Assembly (NCBI GenBank): GCA_029990175.1
Contig: JARKIP010000065.1
Span: 7,382,501 to 7,446,500 of the forward strand
From: Petunia secreta
Taxonomy: Eukaryota; Streptophyta; Magnoliopsida; Solanales; Solanaceae
DNA length: 64,000 nt
Reading direction: 5' to 3'
Shown here in pieces: positions 46,230 through 56,804 of this stretch. The translations under genes and the position numbers were made by a program. The notes under the pieces are model-generated. The model ran no database searches. It was not told the origin of the DNA and was given only the letters and a program-made list of their open reading frames with translations. Numbering within the stretch: position 1 is the first letter of the stretch; each line of letters starts with the position of its first letter.

Positions 46230-47444
46230 ATGGCTCGTCAAATTACTTTGATTGACTTGACTGGAAATGATGAATCCCACCAAGACAAGGTTAACAAGCT
46301 TGAAGCAACTGTAGCAAGTTTGAAAAAGAGACTAGATAGCCTTACTGAATTGGTTGTCGCGCTCATGGATGCTCGCAACCCAGTGCGAAATATGTCAAGC
46401 CCTGGACCAAGTGCTCATGTGGCTCCTATCTATACTATTGCACCTCCCACAATGCAAGTAGCTCCAGCATTTGAGTGCGATGCTCAACAATTCCCTAATT
46501 TGCATGGATTCCTGTTGGAAAAGGGATTTGATGGCTTGACATCAAAAACAAGCAATGAGAAAAGCAACGAGGAAGGGCTTCCCAATGCTAAAGAGAACAA
46601 TGCCACAATGGTAAACGGGAGGGCTCTACCGTCTCAAGCAGGTTTAGGTGAAGTAGAAAAGGAAAATGTATCTCTTGACGTGGTTGATCTACCAGTGTAT
46701 GATGGGATAGGAGATCCTCATGATCATTTGAAAGCATTCGCTGATTGGGTGGCAATATTTGGAAAAAGTAATGGAATCAAGTTGAGGTTATTTGTTAAGA
46801 CGCTCGCAGGGCCGGCTTTAACGTGGTTTGCAATACAGGATCTTGGAAAGCGATTCACGTGGGATGACTTAGCTCGTAACTTTGTCAAGCAGTACGAACT
46901 CCCAAACCTGACCTTTGCCAGAAGCAGTCCGCTGAAAAGAAAATCTGTAGAGCTTCAAGAAGAGCCGGTTGCAATAATTTCTGACAAGAGAAAGTGTGAA
47001 TTGGTTGAGGCACAGTCCAAAGACAAAGGAAAAACTGTCATGTCAAAACCTTTGCCAGCCATAGTAGGGGAACCTAGTGCCAATGCACAAGTAATTGTCA
47101 ATCCAGGTTCACAGTCAAACCGCGCCAAAAGATCTGTTTTCGCATACACACAGCTCCCAGAATCTTACACAAGATTGTTTGAGAGGCTCAAGGGATTCAA
47201 TTTGGTACATCCTATAGAATCAAAGCCGTATTGGTCACATAAGCCTGACAATTTGGGAAAATTTTGTGCTTACCATTCAGGGATGCAGGGGCGTATTATT
47301 GAAGAATGCACTTTATTTAAGAAGAAAGTTGAAACCTTGATTAACTCTGGCCAGGTCAAAATTCTACCTACAAATGGCACTGGCGAACCTTTTGTCGCAA
47401 TCTTTCCATATGCAAAGGGAGTTTCCTCGAAGAAGGGCATTTAG
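46230..47444 (+). CDS. Gag 1 of the Tat-related element, internally shortened
   Basis: 404 uninterrupted codons from ATG 46230. N-terminal coiled-coil (KVNKLEATVASLKKRLDSLT, residues 17-36), a low-complexity middle, then a retrotransposon gag core: DLPVYDGIGDPHDHLKAF, LRLFVKTLAGPALTWF, TWDDLARNFVKQYE (about residues 150-228). After that the second half of the gag core present in gag 2 (KKMPHESVAEFAVRW ... PSLIRYA) is missing; the text jumps to a K-rich linker. The C-terminal module FERLKGFNL ... FCAYHSGMQGRIIEEC (about 325-365) is shared with gag 2, but the His of the C-x2-H ... H-x4-C knuckle reads Arg. It should still oligomerise; RNA binding may be impaired. Confidence 0.8.
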   Translation: MARQITLIDLTGNDESHQDKVNKLEATVASLKKRLDSLTELVVALMDARNPVRNMSSPGPSAHVAPIYTIAPPTMQVAPAFECDAQQFPNLHGFLLEKGFDGLTSKTSNEKSNEEGLPNAKENNATMVNGRALPSQAGLGEVEKENVSLDVVDLPVYDGIGDPHDHLKAFADWVAIFGKSNGIKLRLFVKTLAGPALTWFAIQDLGKRFTWDDLARNFVKQYELPNLTFARSSPLKRKSVELQEEPVAIISDKRKCELVEAQSKDKGKTVMSKPLPAIVGEPSANAQVIVNPGSQSNRAKRSVFAYTQLPESYTRLFERLKGFNLVHPIESKPYWSHKPDNLGKFCAYHSGMQGRIIEECTLFKKKVETLINSGQVKILPTNGTGEPFVAIFPYAKGVSSKKGI

Positions 47445-48374
47445 GCACCTTTCAAGTTCCAGAAAAGTAGTAGAGTTGCAGAAGCAGAAGTTAGTTTATT
47501 TGCATTATTAAGAAGTAACTATTGTAATTTTCTTTTGTTAGTTTTGTTGAAAGAAAAGAAAGAATATCAAGTTATGAATGTCTGAATCTATTTCTATGTA
47601 AGCAAACTACTGTAACCGGTTTCCCAAGGCGGGAAGCGTAGGCAACTCATATAGAGTTTCGGTTACACCAGTATTTGAAAATTCTCTTTTGTGTAAGCAG
47701 AACCCACGAACGGTCTGATTCCCAATGAGGGATACGTAAGCTCCTCCATCGGGCTCGACCCTTTAGTATTTAAATTTTAATTTTTTCCAAAGATAGAAAC
47801 TGGGGCAAATTTTGCAAAGCAAGTAGAAGACGTGGGAGATTGCAATCGGGGCAGCTTTTGATAAGTAGTTTGAAGTTTTGAAAGTCATAACTGGGGCAGT
47901 TTTTGCAAAATAAGTTGAAATGTTGAAGTCATAACTGGGGCAGAATTTTGCAAAAAGCAAGTTGAAGACATTTCGTTGGTTTGGTCGTTATTAGAAGCAG
48001 TTTCAAGGATTGGTGCAGACTGTCATTTTGCAAGGAAGAATCGATAGTCGAACAAAGCATTGATGTTCAAAATAAGCCGACCATTTTAGCAATTTGTGTC
48101 AAATTGGTCTAGCACGCATACTAATTTAGTAAAACTTTCAAAGTTGTTTTTCCCAATTCGCGTCTTGAAAAATCAAATTTTGTTGATAATTGAGTTTCGA
48201 ACTCTTAAATATTTTACTCATGTGTTGAGTCGGGATTTTGGTCCCATCCATTCGGCCTAATGGCCTATTTTATATTTGAAATTTTATGCATGCATTATCA
48301 TTTTATATATTAACTTGCTTTTGTTCAATGTAGAGAATTCATTTGTTAAAGGTTGGCTAGCATTGAACACTGAA
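47445..48374 (+). other. Spacer between the two gag genes
   Basis: Contains ccaaggcgggaagcgtaggcaactc (47625-47650) and ccaatgagggatacgtaag (47720-47740), phrases that in this element class sit near the 3' end (compare tatgtaggcaactcgaaaatc at 52466). It also holds three or four copies, 47795-47965, of a unit like taactggggcagNttttgcaaaataagttgaa. Looks like the 3' end of one element followed by the 5' part of another. Confidence 0.6.
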
Positions 48375-49892
48375 ATGGTTGAAAATCTGCATCAAGGACA
48401 AAACAACATGGCAAAGCAATTTCAGGCAACCAGTTCTGGTATAAGTATCTTGCAAGCGCAGAATGATGATGTTGAAGAACATGTGGTCCAAAGGAATGGG
48501 ATTGTCAACTTTGTCAATACTAGCAAACCTTTGCCAAATACAAGCTTTACCTCCAATCCACCTTACTTAAAAATGCCTAATTACCCAATGCCTATACATA
48601 GCATATATCCACAAATCCCACAAGAATATCTTACAAATTCAAATGCTTGGCCAGCTGCAACTTTATACCAACCACCTTTAATCGCTATACCTGTTGTGGA
48701 GAAGCAAACAAATCAACTGATAATGCATTCACCAGAATTGCCTGAGAAAGAAGTTGAGACAACTTATCCTCACAATGTGGATGAACAGATTTTGAGAAAG
48801 ATCATGGGAAAAGAATTGCGCTTTAAGAACATTCAGAGTTTATGTTATTAAGACTTGTGCATTCACCCGGACATTGAGCTTCCACGTGGGTACAACATAC
48901 AAAAACTCAACACTTTTGATGGAAAGGAAAATCCCTACATTCATTTGAAAGATTATGGCAGCAGACTAATTGGAATTGGCAAGGATGAAGCTTTGCGTAT
49001 GAGATTGTTTATTCAGAGCTTATCAGGAATGGCACTTGCATGGTATACTAAACAGGATTTTACCAAATGGCACACATGGGAAGACATGGCTCGAGACTTT
49101 GTGGAACAATACAAGTTCAACATAGTAAGAGATCCTTATCTAATTGATATACGCAAAATCAAGAAGATGCCGCATGAGTCTGTTGCAGAATTTGCTGTGA
49201 GATGGAGGCTAGAGGCTTCTAAGATGCATCCTCCATTGCCTGAAGATGAGCTGATAGCAACTTTCATTGACCTTCAAGAAGGCATGTTTTACGAAAAGCT
49301 ACTTTTTGCCAATTTAAAGGATTTTCCTAGTTTAATTCGGTATGCAAAGATTTTGGAAGAAAAGTTTCAAACCGAAAGGTTGATTGACTATGACACTACA
49401 ATGCCAATTTTAAATTGTTCTGATGCACCTGAAAATATTCAAGACTCTCAGCCTTTGCAAGTGCACTACAATCATGATATGCAAAATTCAAGTCGCCAGC
49501 ATCGATCTTATCAGGCACCATCTGGTCATCAAAGCACGAAGAAGTTTAGACCTCGTACTTTCACTCCTCTATATGAATCATTGTCAGACATATTTGAGAG
49601 ATTGAAAGCAGAAGGGTTATTGCAAGCAAAGAGGGGATGGATTCCTGAGAATCCGCCTCAAGGATTTGATTTATCAAAGAGGTGTGCATACCACTCAAAT
49701 ATTCAAGGCCATGATACAGAAGAATGTTCGGCACTTAAGCACAAAATCCAGAATATGATTGAAAAAGGCAAGATAAGTGTGAAGCAAGAGCAAGCAAGCA
49801 ACTATGGTCATTCGGCAGCAAATGCAATTAGCATCAGAGGTGATTCATCAAAATTGGCACCAAGGCATTTGAAAAGGAAGCGTGAAGCTTAG
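48375..49892 (+). pseudogene. Gag 2 of the Tat-related element
   Basis: Frame from ATG 48375 (MVENLHQGQNN; upstream in-frame codons to 48276 are hydrophobic and unlike gag) to TAG 49890-49892, broken by one TAA at 48849-48851. N-terminal region Q/P-rich; then a full gag core: LNTFDGKENPYIHLKDY, MRLFIQSLSGMALAWY, TWEDMARDFVEQYKF, PHESVAEFAVRWRLEASKM, PSLIRYAKILEE. The C-terminal module is FERLKAEGLLQ ... RCAYHSNIQGHDTEEC with an intact CX2H...HX4C knuckle, then a basic tail (RHLKRKREA). No protease follows. It should form particles and bind RNA if the stop is read through or the second ATG (48855) is used. It differs from gag 1 too much to be a recent duplication. Confidence 0.8.
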
Positions 49893-50649
49893 CAAGAAGA
49901 TCAAATGACAACACTTTGTTTTCTGAAAATGGCATTTCCTTGCCTAACTATCTTATGTTTGCCTACTATTTTGAAGTTTTATGTAATGAACTATCTTGTA
50001 CCCTTTATTGGGCTTTTAATCCCGAAATCAATGAAAATCCAATTTCCCCAAATAAGCCAAGCCAAAAGCAATTATGGATGATGTCCTTTTGTGCAAAAGA
50101 AGAATTTCAAGAACATCAAACTCTCGCAGCAGCAGTACATCTGAGTGCCATATAAGAAGATGCAGATTTGAAGCCGCATTAGGTGTTCAATCAAGCCAGC
50201 CACTATTTGTCCAAAAACTAACAACTTTTTCTTTGGAAACAGGGGCAAAATGTGTTTGCATGTTACCGAAGAATTCAACATCAAGACAAGAGGAGCAAAG
50301 TAAATCACTAAGGCTTCGTACAGTTTTTAGAACTCACGACCTTTTCTTTGAGCGCAGGAATTCCACAAAATGGAAGAATAAGGAGAACTAGCAACCATCA
50401 GTTTCTCGAAGATTATTCGGCTTATCGCATATGCAGCGCAAATCTATTTCTTTCTTTTTCATTATAGCATTTGCTTTATTATGCACTCGTTTTTCAAACC
50501 CATTTACTTTAAATTTGCAGGAATTGAACATCAGATTCAATATGAACTGGAGGCAGCATTCAACGCTTTGCAGCACTATCAATACAAGCAACACGACCCA
50601 TTTTTGCTTACTGGTTTTGTATTATCTTGCCTTAATTAATCAAATTTGC
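49893..50649 (+). other. Region after gag 2
   Basis: Where protease and pol would follow in an autonomous Tat element. Only short frames; no DTG, YVDD-like FLDD, or integrase motif in any frame. Likely untranslated. Confidence 0.6.
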
Positions 50650-51870
50650 AACTTTGTTTCGCAGGCTGTTATCAAATTTAGGCTCGTTCACCTTATATTC
50701 GAACGTTTTGGGCTCGTTCGCCTTATAAATGAATGTTTTGGGCCCGTTCGCCTTAAAAATAAACAATCCGGGTCCATCCACTCGTTAATCGGATATGCGG
50801 ATTTACTTCAAGTCGATTTGGAACACTGGATGCTTCAAGACTGGACGTCTCATTTGCTCTGTCAAGTGATTGGAGCACAATTCAAGATTAAATCGCAAAC
50901 TGCCATTAGATAATTAAAGCATTACGCTTTATCACGGTTTATTGCCGAAAGGCGGCATTTCTCCTTCCTATAATTCTCGCAATTGTTAAAATATCAGTTT
51001 CATTTCTATTCCGCTATGAGAACATTCACTAAAATTCCATTGTTGTGATTTGTAGATATTGCTAAGTTTGAAGAAGCACATGCATTAATGAATTTTGTGT
51101 CTTTTGCTTTATTTTATGATTTGGGCTCGTTCATCTTATTATTGAACGTTTTGGGCTTGTTCGCCTTATAAATGAACGTTTTGGGCCCGTTCGCCTTATA
51201 AATGAACAATTCGGGTTCATCCACCTGTAAATAGGATATGCAGGTTCTTTCAAATTGCTCTAGGACGTTGGATGCTTCATGACCCGACGCCTCATTGCTT
51301 TATCAATTGAATGGAGCACATTCCGAGATTGCATTGTAGACTACCCCTTCATGATTTAAAGCATTATGCTTTGTCATGGTTTATTGCCGAAAGGCGGCAT
51401 TTCTATCTCCTATAATTCTTCAAGAATGTTAAACATATCCGTTTCATTTCTATTTCACTATGAGAATATTTACTAAATTTCTATTGTTGTAATTTGCAGA
51501 TATTGCTAAGTTTGAAGAAGCACATGCATTAATGAATTTTGTGTCTTTTGCTTTATCTTATGATTTGTGCTCGTTCATCTTAAGACTGAACGTTTTGGGC
51601 TCGTTCGCCTTATAAATGAATGTTTTGGGCCCGTTCGCCTTAAAAATGAACAATCGGGATCCATCCACCCGTAAATAGGATATGCAGGTTTATTTCAAGT
51701 TTCATTGAGACATTGGATACTTCAGGAGCGGATGTCTCATTTGTTTTATCAACTAATTGGAGCACAATCCAAGATCGCATTGCAAACTACCTCTTCATGA
51801 TTAAAAGCATTACGCTTATCATGGTTTATTGCCGAATAGGCGTCATTTCTATCTTTATAATTCTTATTTC
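50650..51870 (+). repeat. 444-bp tandem array with nested 30-bp repeats
   Basis: Nearly three copies of a unit; agatattgctaagtttgaag occurs at 51054 and 51498 (period 444), and the first copy starts near 50650. Each unit holds two or three sub-repeats of about 30 bp: gggctcgttcgccttataaatgaa(t/c)gtttt. Each also carries gtttattgccgaaaggcggcattt. Arrays in this position are common in Tat/Ogre 3' regions. Confidence 0.85.
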
Positions 51871-52623
51871 TAAATAAACATTATGTTGAAGCCTGCATAG
51901 ATATACAAACTGACTTGAGACATTATGTCTAATTGGTCGATTTATTTTGTAATAGCCTTGTATTCTGCAATTCTTACCCGCTTTACTTATTTTTTTGTTG
52001 CTTTACTGTTTTAGAATAATGATCAGCCTAGAGGTTCCCCGGACGGAGCACCTCGTCAGTTGATCAAAAGAAGAACTTATTGATGAAATCACAACCAGCA
52101 TTTATAATTTTATATTATTCTTTTATTTATTTCTTATTCCAATTATTATAGTTTATTAGCAGTTGCTCGCTTACCGTTTGTTAAGTCTTTACAGAATTTT
52201 GGCAATACTGCAGCAGCATTTGGAGCATGACGTGGAACTTTTTCTTAGCAGTGAACTGAGGCAATCGTTGATATGAGCTAGACTCGTCAACGAAGATCTG
52301 AAGAATCACACTCGAACAAGCAAAGTCTTACCTAATCTTTCATTCCAGATTAGGGGTCAGTTTGAATTCTTCCCTATTAGTGCATCATTTTCTATCAATC
52401 GTACGAGTTTTCGTGTTTAAGTGTCGTCGAACTACACATGGCCTGATTCTCTTTCAGCCAGAGATATGTAGGCAACTCGAAAATCGGAGTTCGGCCATAT
52501 TTATAAGCCTCGCCTTTCGGTCCTTGGAATCAAAGTCTTGGCTTTGTCAAGGCAAAAATGGCTTTTCGTCAACTTTCTTTACCTTGAAAACTCTTTCATC
52601 CTTTTCGGGTAAAGAGGGGCAGC
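51871..52623 (+). other. 3' untranslated region and purine tract of the Tat-related element
   Basis: No coding signal. Contains gagatatgtaggcaactcg (52464) and ends in gggtaaagaggggcagc (52607-52623), the polypurine tract adjoining the 3' LTR. Confidence 0.75.
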
Positions 52624-55600
52624 TGTTGACACCCAATTTTGTCCCGGAATTATTCAAATTAATAATTTACTGTGGAAGGGTTGCAATTAAGGCTAAAATT
52701 GAAAGTGAAAAGGAAAAACAATTGAATTTTGATGGAAAAGGGCTAAAACCGAAATGCACAGCCTCAATTGTGACCCACCCACGCAAACCCCTTATATACC
52801 AACCTAAAACACCCCTAAATCATATCAGAAGCCCGATTCCCTTTAGAAATCCCTAGAACCCGACCCGTTCCTTCCGCTTCAAGCCCGTAAAACTCAACAA
52901 TAATCCAAATCCTTGTCATCTTTGTCTCCTTCTCCGTACAGAAGCTGTGCTGGACGAATGATTGTGTTCCAGCCGTGTCATTCTCGAAGTTTCTCAACTA
53001 TTTCCCCCAACGGATATTTTCTTAAGAGATAAGGAGAGGAATTGTACCATTTTTTTACAGAAATGGACGATTCTCACCCTTATCTTGAAGGTGAAATATC
53101 TACTTTGGGGCAAAAATTTGAATTTCAAATCAGCATTCCATACTCCATACCCTAGTTCGCAGGTATATAATCTCTTATTTTTCATTTTTTCAGGTTTTTT
53201 TGGAAAATTTAAAAAAGGGGGCAGAGCATATAGGTATATATTTTTCAGTTTTAATCTTTAAAAGAAAGGAGAGTTAGCATTTTTGGTTCCTGTTTGGGAT
53301 TGAAACATCTGTTTCGTTGTTTGTTATCGCTTCATTTTGCTTATCGCTTCTTCAATATCTGAGTCGTCGACCTTGCTCGCGCCGCTTGGTCGAGTCGCGT
53401 ATCGCTTCAGATCCTCGCTCCTTGTTCACTGCCACCAAACAGGTGATATGTTGTTCTTGCTTTTAGTCTTAGCTTTATTTTCAGTTCAACTGCTGGTATG
53501 AAAAATGCAGTTCAAGTCTGGTTTATGAATCTAAGTAAAACTTATACTTTTGGTGGATAGAAGTAAATGAAATCGATATGTGCTTGAAGATTTAAAATAA
53601 TGAATGTTAAAGTTTGAGTCTTTGCCTCTGTTTCCGTACTTGCGTGTGAGTTTCCTGACTGTTTCAAATAACAAAGAGCAGTTTAAGTTGTTTTGCTAAG
53701 TATTGATCCTGTATGCATGCCTATGTTCTTTCTTTTGCTCGATCTGAAGTTGTTTAGAGGGTGTTCATGTTCTGGAGATGGTGTGAAGGAATCTGCAGGT
53801 CTATGTTGTTGGTCCGTGAGTTTCAAAATGCTGAGGTAGGCTGATTTAAGAAGAGATTTGTGTGGATTTTTTTTTTAGCTGCAGCAGTATAGTGGAGTTG
53901 TTCAGGTGTTTGCATTTGTCTAGAAGGGTTTTATAGGTTTGAAATTGGTTGTTGGTAGTTCTGGTGGTGAGTTATGGTGCAAGGAGTTGGCAAGAGTGTG
54001 AGGTTCTGTCAAGGGCTGTTTGTAGGTTGTCCTTGGTATTTGCAAGAGATCTGTTAGGGGTCTGCTATAGTGAGTAGTTTTGGAGGCTATGGAGGAGTTA
54101 GTGGATACAGGGTGTTTCTTGAAGTTTCAGGGTCAGGGGGCTTGTTTTCCCTATTGTTGAGTCCCTGGTTGTGTGCAGGTTGTTAGCAATAGTGATATTG
54201 GTTCAGGGGTGTGTGATGTTGTTTCAGGAGTTCAGGGTGAGGTGTTGGCAGGTAGTTGTCTAGGTGGAGAAGAGCCTGATGCAGGTAGCTTTAGGTCCTG
54301 GTGATTGCAGGCAGTAAAGAACAAAGCAGGGAGTTAAGGGTTGTTTCTGGTTTTTGCAGTTGTCTGGTTTGTCTTTGTGTGCAGGTGATAGGAGTCAGTT
54401 GTGTAGGTAGAAGAGAGTGCAGGGGTTCAAAAAGGGTCTGGTTCCTTGTGAGTATGTAAGGGGTTGTTTCAGTTTTTTTTCTGGATGCCTGGTGTCTTTT
54501 AGGTAATGTGAGAGTTGCAAGTTGTTTCAGGGTTCTAGAGGGTCAGTTTCATGTTGTTCCTTAAACTTTATAGGCTTGATAAGAATGCATTCAGCCTGCA
54601 GCATGAAATATTGGTGCCTAGATCTGCTCTTTAGTTTAACTCTTGCCAGATATGTGAATTTACTTTTTGGATATCTCTTTTGAATCTCTCATGATTTAGC
54701 TTGCCCTGGACTTTCCCCACTCTAAGTCTATGTTTGTAAGTTCCTAATTGTTATGTCTTAGGTTACTAAATTCCAGTTTCTTCCTTTTCCTGAGAGCAAA
54801 GTTGCTGCTTATGTTTTCTGTTCATGATATCTGTATGAATAAATTACCAGGTGTCTTGGGATGTAGTTATTGCTTCTAATCTGGAATGGTTAATTACCTA
54901 GTGTATAAGCTTGTTTTCATTATCTAATGTAGGCTGCAGCATTGTTTTTTATACTCATTACAACTTATCTCTGAGTTTCAACTTTGTTTTAGCTCTTTCT
55001 TCTGATGTTGCTCTAGCTGTTGTAAACAGTGATAGATGAAATATAGTTTATGCTATTTAAGCATTATATATTGGTAACTCTCTTAAGTCCTACATGTTCA
55101 TTGTAGTTGCTGTATTGAAAGCCAAATAGAAACCTCTTCCTGTTTATCATATGGGATCCTCCCTTAGCATTATCATGTTTGGGTCTCAAGTTCAGAGTTG
55201 GTTAAGTTCTTTCCCTGTTTGTTCCAGTTATGTTCATCTGTTAAGCCTGTTTCTTATTCGACACATCTGTAAAATGAAATGAAAGTTGATTATTATATAG
55301 CTTCTCTAATTTAAATAGACCTTTAGCCCTGAATACTAGGAAGTTATTCCAAATTTCATTCAGCTATAGGAATGCCTGCAGCTTGCTATTGATAGTGATA
55401 GTTTCCCAGCTTGTTCTTTTGGATGTCTTGGATATCTGCTATACCTTAACTACGCCCAGCGCTTATTGGCTCCTCTTTGTTTGAATGTCTTTATATAGTT
55501 TGCTCTTTGCTAGTCTTCTTTCTAGTCTATTTGACAAATTTGTTCAAGTTGTTTAGTGTAGATACTAATCTTTATTCTTATCTTGTTTTCTTTGCATGGA

Positions 55601-56801
55601 CTCTTGGGGCGAGTTGAATGAAACTCATAAACGGGGATGGCTACATGAATTGGAAGTTATTTGATCCGCTCCGCATTTTCGGGACTTGATATCCCCGAAA
55701 ATGTAAAAAAAAGAAAAAATAAAAATCACAAAGTCCAAGGCTCAATGATTGAGTTTGCGCTTCCGGGTTCTATCTTCTAAAATCCATCCTTCCCCGCTCC
55801 CTTAGAAAATGCAAGTTGTCTAGGATTTCCCCATAGACCGGACTAATAACCCTGTAGGATCGAAATGATTTTTGAATTGTGAATAACTATTGTAAATCAC
55901 TTAAATTGTTTTTTATATGATGCTTCGTATTATTTCTTTTCGAATCGCCAATTAATTTATGGATGTTTAGAATCATTTGTCAATTAATGAGTGCAAAAAT
56001 CAAATTCGGCCTAAAAATTGTACCCTCGTCATAATTCGCATTTGAATTGCTTCTTTATTTATTATATTAAATATTCAATTATTTATTTATCTAATCTAAT
56101 TTATTTATTTAGTTAATCAATTAAATTTTGATCCTTTATTTATTTATTTACTTAATCTAATTTATTTAATTTCAATTAATCATTTATTTAATCAATTAAA
56201 TATTTATTCATTTATTTATTTAGTTAATCAATTATTATTCATTTACTCCTTTATTTAATTAAAATTGATAAGTTACTTATTTATTTAATTAATTAATTAA
56301 TTCCTTTATTATCATCCAATTATTTTATCTAATGTGTTTTATTTAATCATATAACTCCATTTAATCTTTACTTATTTAGTAATTAATTGATTATTATTTC
56401 ATTATCTATTTAATTAATCTTAAATTGGATCATTTATTTATCTAAGGATTGGTATAATTAAAATCTTATCTTAGTTATATGATTCATATTATCCTTATAT
56501 AAAATTAACTTTATTTATTATCCTTAACAAATTCGTGAAAACCGCCGGATTAACCGCATTTAGCGGATTTTCGAAAGTGCTCCCGCAAGGGACCTTCTTT
56601 CGAATTTAATAGAACCACTTAACTAAGAATCTCTGAATTTAATTTCTTTTAAATAAAGAATAAATTGCACTCTTTAGTTAACTTAGGTTCCTAATAATCC
56701 TTAAATTAGGTGGCGACTCCAAAGAAACCTTTTGGAGTCTCCATTTTGTTGAAATCAAATCCCGGTGTACACTTGTGTGCATTATTTTTCGGGAGGGTTC
56801 A
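52624..56801 (+). repeat. 3' LTR (4.18 kb) of the Tat-related element
   Basis: Partner of 39938-44101, collinear throughout, with scattered substitutions and small indels such as gag-tctt added near 53613. Ends gggagggttca at 56801, then acc, then the duplication gttcc. Confidence 0.92.
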
Positions 56802-56804
56802 ACC

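Larger units (their letters stand above)
39938..56804 (+). mobile_element. 16.9 kb Tat/Ogre-related element with two gag genes and no pol, TSD gttcc
   Basis: LTRs of 4164 and 4178 bp open TGTTGACACCC and close GGGAGGGTTCA. The primer site matches tRNA-Arg, as in Ogre/Tat elements. The 8.5 kb interior has two separate gag-type genes, several tandem arrays and a purine tract, but no protease, RT, integrase or RNase H motifs in any frame. Target duplication gttcc (39933-39937 and 56805-56809) rejoins the mudrA frame; three extra bases (acc, 56802-56804) lie between the right LTR and the duplication. LTRs look about 2% different in the stretches I compared. It must depend on an autonomous relative. 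Confidence 0.9.

Noticed and set aside
50431..50913. 160-codon frame after gag 2
   Set aside because: Overlaps the 444-bp repeat array, no domain, and the frame is not kept in the other repeat units.
50650..51870. CRISPR-like array
   Set aside because: Eukaryotic context, 444-bp units without unique spacers, and located inside a retrotransposon.
52362..52856. 164-codon frame across the 3' LTR edge
   Set aside because: Crosses the purine tract and LTR boundary, so cannot be a conserved gene of the element.
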